Part shown: positions 7,606 to 14,899 of the stretch, piece by piece
How positions within the stretch are numbered: the stretch's first letter is position 1
How the letters are laid out: the number at the start of each line of letters is the position of its first letter
From: an uncultured Bacteroidales bacterium
GTDB taxonomy: Bacteria > Bacteroidota > Bacteroidia > Bacteroidales > FEN-979
NCBI GenBank assembly: GCA_903837605.1
Contig: CAILVF010000045.1
Location: forward strand, 1-64,000
Length of the DNA: 64,000 nt
Reading direction: 5' to 3'
Notes under the pieces: model-generated
Databases searched by the model: none
What the model was told of the DNA's origin: nothing
Seen by the model: the letters and a program-made list of their open reading frames with translations, nothing else
Program-made: the position numbers and the translations under genes

Positions 7606-8886
7606 TTATTTACCTAAAAACTGTTCTGCGAGTTTATCGTGTCCGTACACGGCCTTAGCGGGATTTTCGCCGGTGATCTTATCGGCGGCTTTATCTGCGA
7701 TGGTCTCAGCCTTGGCATCTTCTGCCTTGAGATCTGCAAGTTCTTTACGGGTTGAGTTGTGTGCCTGCTGTTCGGCAGCCAAGTGATCAAGTGCCTGCTT
7801 CTTTGCCGAAGATTCTTTCTGAAGGCTGGCATCCAGATCCTCGTTCCTGGATTTAAGGGCAGCCATTTCCTGATCGAGCTGACCAATTCTCTCTGCTGTC
7901 ATTTCTTCAGCCTCGGCCTGATCGCCGGTGAAACCAAAGAAAGTCCTAAGGGTATTCCATTTTGCTGAAAATTTCATGGTATCATTATGTTTAGATTGAA
8001 CATTACTGTATTGCATTGCCAGGTTGGCTGTATAAGCAAGGGCTGATTGAAATGAGCCTATTTCATCAAGTAGTCCGGCCGCAATGGCATCTTGGGCAAA
8101 AAACATCTTGCCGCTTAAAGCGTCTTCGCTGACCGCAGGCCGGCACTCCCTGATGTGTGCTATAAATTTTTCATTGATCTTATCCAATACTTCTGTCCTG
8201 TACCCGTCATAATTGCCGGAAAGAACATCATTGAAATCCTTGTTCTTGTCGGTTGATAAGGTAGCCGTGAACTCATGGAACTTAACCCCAAGCTTTTCAT
8301 AGTAGGGTTTAAGATCAGCAAAGGCGAGCATCACTCCGATGGAGCCGATACGGTCCAGGTCGGATGAAGCAAATATCCTGTCCGATCCGGCGGCAATCCA
8401 TAGCGCTGCACTTGCACACAGACCTTCGACAAAAGAAACTACCGGCTTTGGGGATGATTTGACTTTATCGGCCAGAAGGTCTGTGGCCGACACCTGGCCT
8501 CCTGGTGAATCAATCAGCAGAAGCATTCCTGATATATTCGGGTTGCTATTCACCGCGTCGATCTCATCCATGATGGACATTGTGCCACGGGGACCGCACT
8601 CCTGATCATACTTCATGATCTCGCTGCGGATCGGGATAACGGCAATACTGCCTGCAGGAATGGATTCGTCCTTTAATCCGAAAGACTGATCAGGGGAACT
8701 TCCTGAGAGTGCAAATGATCTTGATTTTGCCCTTTCGATGGAAAGATCCCCCTGATTGATACAGCCACCATTAAACAAAGTGTGGATCAGGGATGCATAA
8801 TAAGCTGAGCGTTCATTATCGATCAGCCAAACAGAAGAAAGAATTTCATTTAAAAGGCGGTTCATTGTAACCGAATCAGGATACAA
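7606..8886 (-). CDS. S49-family prohead protease with scaffold-like C-terminal coiled coil
   Basis: Residues 80-285 form an SppA/ClpP-fold S49 peptidase domain: IDSPGGQVSATDLLAD (125-140), the catalytic-serine region GLCASAALWIAAGSDRI (155-171, S159) and DRIGSIGV (178-185). Residues about 325-395 are a charged coiled coil (EEMTAERIGQLDQEMAALK onward), and the C-terminus ends KLAEQFLGK. In HK97-like phages such a fusion first scaffolds the prohead and then digests itself, and the capsid gene follows, as here. The N-terminal 70 residues are extra. It is a 426-residue product. The protease family is certain; the scaffold role is inferred from architecture and position. Confidence 0.85.
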   Translation of the reverse strand: MYPDSVTMNRLLNEILSSVWLIDNERSAYYASLIHTLFNGGCINQGDLSIERAKSRSFALSGSSPDQSFGLKDESIPAGSIAVIPIRSEIMKYDQECGPRGTMSIMDEIDAVNSNPNISGMLLLIDSPGGQVSATDLLADKVKSSPKPVVSFVEGLCASAALWIAAGSDRIFASSDLDRIGSIGVMLAFADLKPYYEKLGVKFHEFTATLSTDKNKDFNDVLSGNYDGYRTEVLDKINEKFIAHIRECRPAVSEDALSGKMFFAQDAIAAGLLDEIGSFQSALAYTANLAMQYSNVQSKHNDTMKFSAKWNTLRTFFGFTGDQAEAEEMTAERIGQLDQEMAALKSRNEDLDASLQKESSAKKQALDHLAAEQQAHNSTRKELADLKAEDAKAETIADKAADKITGENPAKAVYGHDKLAEQFLGK

Positions 8887-8918
8887 TGATACTTCCGCAG
8901 TAAGGCTTAATAAAGGAC

Positions 8919-9446
8919 TTACGAAGTACCGTCGCCTCCAGGATCAGGGGGCGGGGTAACAATGATGGAATTGGCTGTACCGCCATAAAACAAGGCCGGT
9001 TGGGGAAATTCACCCTGAAAGGTAATCTGGTAACCGTTATAACCTTCAGGTTCCTTTGGTATCAAAAGCTTGGATGTTTTTTTCATGGGACAATCCGGAG
9101 TTCCGAAAATCCGCATGGTGCCGTTTTTATCCTTGGTTAGTACAATGATGCCTCGTTGATTCATCTTTCGAAGCAGAAGTTCAACCGAGGGTCGGTCTTT
9201 AGGAACCTGCATCGAGATCTTGTAAACGTACTTGGTTCCGGAAGTAGTTTCCTGTTCCTCTCCTTCAATCTGTATGGTTTCCGCTGTGGCATATAACGTA
9301 TTCCAGGATCTACCCAAGCCAAGGGCGACGGTTGCAGTCCAGGTATTCTTCGAATATACCAATGACAGAAGATCTTCCTTGAAAATCCAGTAGATCGGAT
9401 TTACTCCCCCAAAATTTATTCCTTCATGCACTGAAATATTTTCCAT
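8919..9446 (-). CDS. Beta-rich structural protein, paralogue of 5883-6593
   Basis: A 175-residue protein upstream of the protease gene (32-base gap). It is beta-rich with no membrane segment. The C-terminal half (GIIVLTKDKNGTMRIFG, then GYQITFQGEFPQPALFYGG) shares its pattern with the protein at 5883-6593: a G-IIV strand, R-x-(F/L)-I-G, a T-F strand, and P-x(3-5)-Y-x-G. It ends in a proline/glycine tail (TPPPDPGGDGTS). The pattern of strands is reminiscent of tail-tube or head-completion proteins, but I cannot assign one. It starts the structural operon after the regulator at 9536-10018. Confidence 0.6.
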   Translation of the reverse strand: MENISVHEGINFGGVNPIYWIFKEDLLSLVYSKNTWTATVALGLGRSWNTLYATAETIQIEGEEQETTSGTKYVYKISMQVPKDRPSVELLLRKMNQRGIIVLTKDKNGTMRIFGTPDCPMKKTSKLLIPKEPEGYNGYQITFQGEFPQPALFYGGTANSIIVTPPPDPGGDGTS

Positions 9447-9535
9447 GACTTCAATTTAATTTTCACTTTTTTAAACAAACGGCCCCACAAGACCCTATGC
9501 GACCTCACGCGACCATCGAGGGACAATAGGACCAT

Positions 9536-10018
9536 TCAACTGACAAGAAATTTATGCTTTTTTCTAAGCTTAAGCCTGCGTCGATTTTTACGATACCGAT
9601 CATAATCTTTCTTCATCATATCCCAGGATTCACCGGGCATTGAGTACCGATCAATAAACAATTCAATGGATTCTTTGCGCGAGAAACCAAGGATTATGCT
9701 TTGATTTACCTGTTCATGGAAGACACATTTATAAAATGATCGGATGCGCTCGACAAAGGAAGTCTGTGCCCTCCTGGACAGATACCAATAGGAATAAGCA
9801 TTTTTATTCTCCATGTAGGGAAGCTGGATTTTAAGGTTATTTTCTCCATAATCTTCCTCTTCCCAATTTTTAGGAGGCTGGGTAACCAGGAACGTCAATT
9901 GAAAATTGAAATCGTGATTTCTTGGAAACTCAATCGGAGATGTTGTTTCGAAATACGATTCAAGGAACCTGATCAGATAAGGCTCACACTCACAACTTAC
10001 AATCATCGGTGAAGGCAT
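9536..10018 (-). CDS. Possible phage regulator with C-terminal HTH-like region, function unknown
   Basis: The 160-residue protein begins MPSPMIVSCECEPYLIRFLE. The C-terminal half (GFSRKESIELFIDRYSM, then MMKKDYDRYRKNRRRLKLRKK) is a helix-turn-helix-like stretch followed by a strongly basic tail, suggesting nucleic-acid binding. A TATATTTG promoter motif lies only 4 bases before the ATG (10023-10030), so the message may be nearly leaderless. It lies between early replication genes and the structural operon, the place of a late-gene activator; that role is inference. I recognise similar unnamed proteins in Bacteroidota phage-like elements. Confidence 0.55.
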   Translation of the reverse strand: MPSPMIVSCECEPYLIRFLESYFETTSPIEFPRNHDFNFQLTFLVTQPPKNWEEEDYGENNLKIQLPYMENKNAYSYWYLSRRAQTSFVERIRSFYKCVFHEQVNQSIILGFSRKESIELFIDRYSMPGESWDMMKKDYDRYRKNRRRLKLRKKHKFLVS

Positions 10019-10022
10019 AGAG

Positions 10023-10030
10023 CAAATATA
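10023..10030 (-). promoter_or_regulatory. TAnnTTTG -7 promoter motif
   Basis: TATATTTG on the minus strand matches the Bacteroidota -7 element and ends 4 bases before the ATG of the gene at 9536-10018. Confidence 0.5.
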
Positions 10031-10055
10031 ACTGGGTGACTACTTAATATAAAGG

Positions 10056-10217
10056 TCAAGGATTGATCGATTTATAGCCTTTGACAATAAGGCCGATAAT
10101 TTCACCAAGTTGATGAGGAAACAGGAATGGATAAAGGATAAGTCCCAGCAGCAGCATAAATACCAGGAGGTTCAGTATGATATCCTGAATCTTTTCAATC
10201 TTGAGCAGGATCTTCAT
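10056..10217 (-). CDS. Small single-span membrane protein, 53 aa
   Basis: An open frame of 53 codons begins MKILLKIEKIQDIILN and has one strongly hydrophobic span (IILNLLVFMLLLGLILYPFL, about 13-32), then a short tail ending GYKSINP. Its start overlaps the last 23 bases of the HTH gene at 10195-10455, which suggests co-translation. I do not recognise the family. In a phage-like element such a protein may be a holin, a toxin or a membrane anchor, but no lysozyme-like gene is nearby to support a holin role. Coding potential rests on the clean hydrophobic span and the overlap. Confidence 0.55.
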   Translation of the reverse strand: MKILLKIEKIQDIILNLLVFMLLLGLILYPFLFPHQLGEIIGLIVKGYKSINP

Positions 10218-10455
10218 GGTCCATCTGGATTAACGGGAACTTGATACTGGTCTGGTCATTGGAGAATTCAATAGTGACTTTGAAGCCAATGGCACGGCTG
10301 AGAAGGAACAGCGCTGAAATATCGATATCATCGGAGTTAAGAATTTTCCGAAGGGTCTTTTCAGAGATGCCTGCAGCTGTTGCCACTTTTTGTTTAGAAT
10401 ACCGGTTCTGTTCAATGGTATTCTTAATGAGCTGGTTGATCGTGATTGAAGACAT
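10195..10455 (-). CDS. XRE-type helix-turn-helix regulator
   Basis: An 86-residue protein whose first 60 residues are a helix-turn-helix: SKQKVATAAGISEKTLRKIL (20-39) gives helices 2 and 3. The C-terminal part (ALFLLSRAIGFKVTIEFS) resembles the tail of antitoxin-like XRE proteins. It is the second gene after the origin-like iterons, between the 80-aa gene (3-base gap) and the small membrane protein (overlap). It could be the element's repressor or an antitoxin. DNA binding is well supported; the target is unknown. Confidence 0.75.
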   Translation of the reverse strand: MSSITINQLIKNTIEQNRYSKQKVATAAGISEKTLRKILNSDDIDISALFLLSRAIGFKVTIEFSNDQTSIKFPLIQMDHEDPAQD

Positions 10456-10457
10456 TG

Positions 10458-10700
10458 CTATGATTTTTTGATGAATACTCTGTTTGCTTCGATAAATGGT
10501 TGCAGGAATGCTGAAGTCAGCCGCTCGGACACGATACAGACCTGGTACTTTTCCTTGTCAGCATACCGGATCAGGAATTCCAGACCTATCCGTTTTACCC
10601 CTTTTATATGAAAATCTTCCAGGGTGGCCAGGATGAAATCGCCAGGAACCGAATCAAAATATTCCCATCCATACTGATCTATTTTCTTGAATTCACCCAT
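10458..10700 (-). CDS. Hypothetical small element protein, 80 aa
   Basis: This 80-residue protein (MGEFKKIDQYGWEYF... ending VFIKKS) has alternating strands and helices, no membrane span and no motif I recognise. It is followed after 2 bases by the HTH gene and lies just downstream of the iteron/AT-rich block (10748-10848), so it is the first gene of a short operon (80-aa, HTH, membrane protein). With an antitoxin-like HTH next door it could be a toxin partner; this is only suggested by arrangement. Confidence 0.5.
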   Translation of the reverse strand: MGEFKKIDQYGWEYFDSVPGDFILATLEDFHIKGVKRIGLEFLIRYADKEKYQVCIVSERLTSAFLQPFIEANRVFIKKS

Positions 10701-10747
10701 TTGAAAAAAAAATTAAAAAACCGTTTGCCCAACACGAAAAACCGCTT

Positions 10748-10848
10748 CCTACAGTCCTACAGTCCTACAGCTACCTACAACTTCCTACAGCTTCCTACAC
10801 TCTATATTATTGATTTTTAATATTATAATCTATTTTGTAGGACGTAGG
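10748..10848. other. Origin-like iteron cluster with AT-rich core
   Basis: Six CCTACA repeats start at 10748, 10756, 10764, 10774, 10784 and 10794, mostly spaced by 10 bases. A 36-base stretch with only three G/C follows (about 10801-10836), then two inverted copies, TGTAGG (10836-10841) and CGTAGG (10843-10848). Iterons in helical phase facing an AT-rich unwinding region, right after the primase/helicase gene, are what a replication origin looks like. Tandem operators are the alternative. Confidence 0.6.
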
Positions 10849-10891
10849 ATCGAAAACATTGAAAAATCCGGAATCTCATTTCTAAAAAAAT

Positions 10892-12997
10892 TTAAAAAGG
10901 CAGGTCTTCCTCTCCTGTAATACGTTGTGACCGCTGCAGGTTAACCTTTAATGCCTCATAATCAAATGTATAGCAACTGCTGATTGAATCCTCGAACCGG
11001 TAGCTGCTCACCGATCCGATATAACTGGGATGATGCTTGATATAATGCATCAGGCTGATCAGGTCCACTCCGTTTTTTCCAAACTGTTTGCGGTGACCTT
11101 CCATATATAGAGGATGGATCCTTGAGAATCGGATGAACAGAACCACTTTCGGCTCAGGATAATTCAGTATCTCCGCTTGAGAGTTCTTATTTGTCACCTT
11201 GATGGTGGCAATGGATTTCACTTCAAAATCCTTACCGGCTTCGATGAGTTTATTATCCAGCAGGTACTCGGTCATCATCCAGAAATTGGATAGGGATTCG
11301 CTCGATGAAATCTGCACGGATAGCTCGGTGATCATGATCTTTGCCTGGGAATAGATCTCATCAAATGTGAAATTGAGGTCTAGGGGCAGCATGGACTTAA
11401 GTACGATCTGAACAGGAGCCAGTATGATGCAGAAATTTCTCACCAGACGTTCTTCGAACTGTTTTCCTTGCCGGGTAAGTTCATCTTTGATCTTATCCAT
11501 CAGGAAAGAAAAGGCCATGCTGAACCCCTGATCAATTTCCTTACGGTATTTAAGGATTTCACCGATCAGGCTGCTTAAGCCTTGTTGCTCATAGCCTTTC
11601 AGTTCATCATAACGGGCAAGTTGCTCAGCAGAATAGATCTTCCTGATGAACGAAAGCAGGATGGACCTGGTAAACAAGGCATTGTCATCGGTTGTCGGCA
11701 AATATTGACCGCTGATCAAGGAAGAACCGTTGACTTTGGTTACTTCCGTGCGGTTATCCCTGGTCATCTTTCCTTTTTCATGACCCATGCCGTCAAAAGC
11801 GCTTTTCAGCGTTTGAATTCGTTTGGGATCAATATCATTGGAGTATTCATCCCACCAGCAAATGGCGTTCTTTATCCTGGATAACTTCCTATGGAAACCA
11901 ACTTGTGTTCCTGAGCTTAAATTAAATGCGGGCATATTGTTAAAAAATAGGTTTGACAAGGACCAGGCAAGCTGTGATTTGCCGGATTGTTTCTCACCGA
12001 ATAGAAAGAGGTGAGGGAATATTTTATATTTCTCATAGATCAGATCCCTGAAGACCGTCGCTATGGCAAAGGCAATAGCTATTCTGGCATTGGATCCATA
12101 GACATCCATCATGAGTTTGGTCCACTCTCCGAAGGTGATCGGGGACTGCTGCCAGATGAAATAGCGGTCGCTTTCATAATCGTCATCGTCTTCGCGAACC
12201 TCATTATATACACGGGAGAATGCCGGGGAGAAATACTTTTGTTTTGCATGCTCTGTGATCCCAAACTCATCCACCGGCTGCCAGGTACCATTAAAAATTC
12301 CATTGGCAAAGGCATAGAAACCTTCCCTCTGCCATCCCAGCGTTCTTAGTTCATTGCAGACCGGGAACTTATTGGCAATGTGGTCCAGGATCTTAAGAAA
12401 ATGAAATTTCGTTACGAAGAACAGGAAATTGCCTTCATTGATCACGGCGGCCTGGAATTGTTCAATGCTGACAAAGCTTTTGGATGGTATGTCAATAGTT
12501 CTATGGTAATCGTCTTCATTGATGATCTCCACCAGGCGTTTATTATCGGTTTTTGAATATATATGGAACAGGGGGCGGATGATGAAATTCGACACTCTAA
12601 CAGGACCATCCTTGGTTAAAAAGTAAAAGCAATTGCGATGTTCGAAGAATCCCAGCTTTCGGGCCGACATTCTGTCAATGTCGCCGAAACCCTCAAATTC
12701 ATCCTTGCTATCCTGCTTAATTACAGTGACTGAATCCTTCAAGGTCTTAATCCTGTCGGTGATTGCTTTTTTGGATATTTTATGGCGCTTTGAGATCTCC
12801 TCAACAAATATGCTTTGCCTTATAGGATCATCCATTTTAAAGATCAGATCGCATATTTGATTGATCACCTCACCCCGACGGGTCAGGTTTTTACCGGCTT
12901 CTACCAGGGCTGTATCTGCATACAGAAGTACTTCTTCTTCATTGAGGATCTCAATATTTGGCAGTTCGATTCCCTGGTTATGGGGTAATTCATTCAT
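10892..12997 (-). CDS. Phage-type primase/helicase (replication initiator ATPase)
   Basis: The 701-residue protein has a short N-terminal segment like the C-terminal helicase-binding part of DnaG (DDPIRQSIFVEEISKRHKIS, about 56-75), then a superfamily 3/D5-like ATPase with Walker A GEKQSGKS (334-341) and a Walker B-like WWDEY (381-385). Such proteins drive replication of Bacteroidota phages and integrative elements. The C-terminal 200 residues include another helical region. The origin-like iterons lie just past its stop (10748-10848), matching a cis-acting initiator. A zinc-finger primase core (TOPRIM) is not visible, so priming activity is doubtful. Confidence 0.75.
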   Translation of the reverse strand: MNELPHNQGIELPNIEILNEEEVLLYADTALVEAGKNLTRRGEVINQICDLIFKMDDPIRQSIFVEEISKRHKISKKAITDRIKTLKDSVTVIKQDSKDEFEGFGDIDRMSARKLGFFEHRNCFYFLTKDGPVRVSNFIIRPLFHIYSKTDNKRLVEIINEDDYHRTIDIPSKSFVSIEQFQAAVINEGNFLFFVTKFHFLKILDHIANKFPVCNELRTLGWQREGFYAFANGIFNGTWQPVDEFGITEHAKQKYFSPAFSRVYNEVREDDDDYESDRYFIWQQSPITFGEWTKLMMDVYGSNARIAIAFAIATVFRDLIYEKYKIFPHLFLFGEKQSGKSQLAWSLSNLFFNNMPAFNLSSGTQVGFHRKLSRIKNAICWWDEYSNDIDPKRIQTLKSAFDGMGHEKGKMTRDNRTEVTKVNGSSLISGQYLPTTDDNALFTRSILLSFIRKIYSAEQLARYDELKGYEQQGLSSLIGEILKYRKEIDQGFSMAFSFLMDKIKDELTRQGKQFEERLVRNFCIILAPVQIVLKSMLPLDLNFTFDEIYSQAKIMITELSVQISSSESLSNFWMMTEYLLDNKLIEAGKDFEVKSIATIKVTNKNSQAEILNYPEPKVVLFIRFSRIHPLYMEGHRKQFGKNGVDLISLMHYIKHHPSYIGSVSSYRFEDSISSCYTFDYEALKVNLQRSQRITGEEDLPF

Positions 12998-13397
12998 TCG
13001 GTTGGATTTGTTTTATAGGGTTCGATTGCTCTTCTCTCTTTGCCAGCATATCATCAACATTTTTCACGATTTCCTCAAATCGGCCATTGAGTTTCATCTC
13101 ACGAACAAGCTCAAAGGCTTCGAGCCGCTTGGACAACTCAATATTCCAATCCCGAAGCCACTTGTTTTCTGCTTCAAGGATTTGGTTTTTCCTTAAGATC
13201 CATTGAACGTCCTGTATATAATCCCAGGCAAACTTCATCACTTCAGCCACCTTGACCCAGAACCGGTAAGATTCGGTCTCACCGGTTTTGGCCTTCTGCT
13301 TGGAAAGAATGCCATTGACCTCGGCAATTTTATCAAGCAGCATTTCCCCTGCTGATTCATAGCAACTATGGGTGATCCTTTGAGAATCTTTACTCAC
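12990..13397 (-). CDS. Hypothetical coiled-coil element protein, 135 aa
   Basis: The 135-residue product is almost entirely helical and highly charged (EMLLDKIAEVNGILSKQKAK; ILEAENKWLRDWNIELSKRL). It overlaps the primase start by 8 bases, so the two are co-expressed. No domain is recognised. It may be a replication accessory or a packaging coiled coil; position favours the former. Confidence 0.55.
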   Translation of the reverse strand: MSKDSQRITHSCYESAGEMLLDKIAEVNGILSKQKAKTGETESYRFWVKVAEVMKFAWDYIQDVQWILRKNQILEAENKWLRDWNIELSKRLEAFELVREMKLNGRFEEIVKNVDDMLAKREEQSNPIKQIQPNE

Positions 13398-13442
13398 TGC
13401 TGAAATGGTTATTATGGATTTGAGGAACTTGTGCTGATTGAA

Positions 13443-13643
13443 TTACTCGGATAATATGTCTACCTCCAAAGCATCCATTAACTGTTGTAGGCGATGTGTT
13501 TGCTGCAATAGTTTATCCCTGATCTCAAAAGGCAGGTTACCTGGCGCTTCAGCAGTTGCTTTAAACATTACACATAATTGTTCGTAAGCTTGTATTGTTA
13601 ATCGTTTATCCGGAATGGACATAGCTGAGAATGTTTTCATCAC
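13443..13643 (-). CDS. Hypothetical small element protein, 66 aa
   Basis: A 66-residue helical protein (MMKTFSAMSIPDKRLTIQAY... ALEVDILSE) overlaps the preceding gene by 4 bases. No motif is recognised. Its place in a tightly packed early operon supports it as a real gene. Confidence 0.5.
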   Translation of the reverse strand: MMKTFSAMSIPDKRLTIQAYEQLCVMFKATAEAPGNLPFEIRDKLLQQTHRLQQLMDALEVDILSE

Positions 13644-13891
13644 AATGCTTTCCTTAGATGTGAAACTCTTTCTTCTTTTTCTTCTATGATTTTCGTAATC
13701 TCTTCCCCAAGTTTAATGGCTTCGTCGATGATGGTAGGATTGTAATCGTCCTGGTCAGGGTCAAGACAACGATAAATGTATTGCTGTGTAAACTTGATAT
13801 TTTTCTTAATTAAGCGCGATCTTATCTTTTGAGCGCTTCCTCGGGGCAGTTTATCTCTGAGTTCTGCAGCTGACTCTTTACTGATTCTCAT
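13640..13891 (-). CDS. Small helical DNA-binding-like protein, 83 aa
   Basis: An 83-residue protein. Residues 10-50 (ELRDKLPRGSAQKIRSRL, then FTQQYIYRCLDPDQDDYN) look like a short helix-turn-helix module. I have seen small proteins with this LPRGSAQKIR and IYR...DP pattern in Bacteroidota phages and elements. The C-terminal part is an acidic helix (EEITKIIEEKEERV). It probably regulates early transcription. The 89-base gap to the HTH gene upstream contains no clear promoter. Confidence 0.55.
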   Translation of the reverse strand: MRISKESAAELRDKLPRGSAQKIRSRLIKKNIKFTQQYIYRCLDPDQDDYNPTIIDEAIKLGEEITKIIEEKEERVSHLRKAL

Positions 13892-13980
13892 AAATAGTAG
13901 TTTGGTTTAGTTGGTTTGGTTAATTTGGGTTTATTGGTAATTCATAGGCCCCCATTACTGGAGATTAATCAATTGATTAA

Positions 13981-14160
13981 TCAGCACTTTTTTAAGTCCT
14001 CCATTACTTCGCTTTCAAAGTAAAAAAGCTTGCCCCCAAGTTTATGGTAGCGGACAATGCCTGCTTTGCTCCATCTATGGAGTGCAGGTCGGCTGACCCC
14101 GATCATTTTACAGATATAGTATGCTGTAACAGGTTTCTCGATTACTGACTTTTCGCTCAT
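13981..14160 (-). CDS. Excisionase/MerR-like HTH protein
   Basis: I take the ATG at 14160 (MSEKSVIEKPVTAYY), 59 residues, because a promoter motif at 14197-14204 lies just upstream and a longer start at 14199 would begin inside it. The fold is a winged helix-turn-helix of the Xis/MerR type: VTAYYICKMIGVSRPALHRW, then KLGGKLFYFESEVMEDL. Such proteins bend DNA and control excision or early transcription of integrative elements. Its position at the outer end, next to the att-like site (14687-14710), fits an excision function. The integrase would be expected at the other end, outside the window. Confidence 0.75.
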   Translation of the reverse strand: MSEKSVIEKPVTAYYICKMIGVSRPALHRWSKAGIVRYHKLGGKLFYFESEVMEDLKKC

Positions 14161-14196
14161 AGGCTGTATAAAGTTTTTATAAATTTTTACAAGCGG

Positions 14197-14204
14197 CAAA
14201 TGTA
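14197..14204 (-). promoter_or_regulatory. TAnnTTTG -7 promoter motif
   Basis: TACATTTG on the minus strand lies 37 bases before the start of the HTH gene and supports the shorter start at 14160. Confidence 0.55.
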
Positions 14205-14686
14205 TTAAACCGGAAATTACAAGGATGATAAAGTTATCAACAACAGTCTGATTACTAACGAATTAGTAAAGCAATAGTAACCTCAGACTAATCAGTTATT
14301 AACCTTTTAGCCCGAAACAGATTATAGGATAGCAAATTAGGGAAGCTGAATTTTCTTGAAAAAAAATCATAAAAAAATTAGCCGGGGCAAAATTAATTAT
14401 GAACAGATTCCAAGCAAGAAATTGTCAAAAATGGGGGTAAAACAAGGAGACACCAATAAAATTGAGGGGTCTATGTGAAATCCGGATAGAAAGGAGGGAT
14501 TAAGTACTAAATCAATTCTAAATTTGTAAATGAAATTAACTAAATTTGACAAGGAGATACAGATAAGAACAGGAAGAGTATAATATTTACACTGAATGGG
14601 TTGCAGTGCCAAAAATCGCCTAAATAAATGCCTGTATTTTTAATTGCCCTCTGGAAACACCAGTAAAATCAGGTAGTCTGGAAAGC
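14205..14686. other. Non-coding left flank of the att-like site
   Basis: An AT-rich, non-coding interval between the first early gene and the tRNA fragment. At 14246-14295 nested inverted repeats occur: CTGATTA (14248-14254) with TAATCAG (14289-14295), GTCTGA (14246-14251) with TCAGAC (14283-14288), and TACTAACGAATTAGTA in between. These could be operators or recombination-protein sites. No other feature is seen. Confidence 0.5.
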
Positions 14687-14710
14687 GGTTCGAATCCCTC
14701 ACATCCCACA
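14687..14710 (+). tRNA. tRNA or tmRNA 3' fragment, candidate attachment site
   Basis: GGTTCGAATCCCTC is the T-loop and T-stem 3' half of a tRNA, followed by ACATCCC as the acceptor 3' half, then A and CA. The expected T-stem partner on the left (GAGGG) is missing: the bases there, AGCGG, do not pair. Thus only the 3' end is present, as at the far end of an element integrated in a tRNA or tmRNA gene. A terminator follows at 14721. The intact gene should lie beyond the left edge of the window. Confidence 0.6.
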
Positions 14711-14720
14711 AAGTTTGAAA

Positions 14721-14755
14721 AGGCTGCCGGCTTCAACCCCCTGACAGCCTTTTTT
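14721..14755 (+). terminator. Rho-independent terminator after the tRNA fragment
   Basis: AGGCTG (14721-14726) pairs with CAGCCT (14745-14750) and is followed by TTTTT. It matches a chromosomal terminator for the interrupted tRNA/tmRNA gene. Confidence 0.65.
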
Positions 14756-14899
14756 GTCGGTAAACCCCTCCTCCTCGTCTATTTTCTTCATTCAGGTTTC
14801 CTTTTTCAGGTTTTTTCTCAATATATTTACATCCGGTCCCGGGACAGGATGTTCAGCTTGCCTTCCCGATACATTCAACATTTAAACAATTCCAGCGAT

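Noticed and set aside
14397-14612. 71-codon minus-strand frame
   Set aside because: It lies in AT-rich intergenic DNA near the att-like end; composition is that of chance translation, and no promoter was seen.
14821-14828. TATATTTA as a promoter for the M16 gene
   Set aside because: It lacks the final G of TAnnTTTG; similar TAnnTTTA strings occur by chance in AT-rich DNA.
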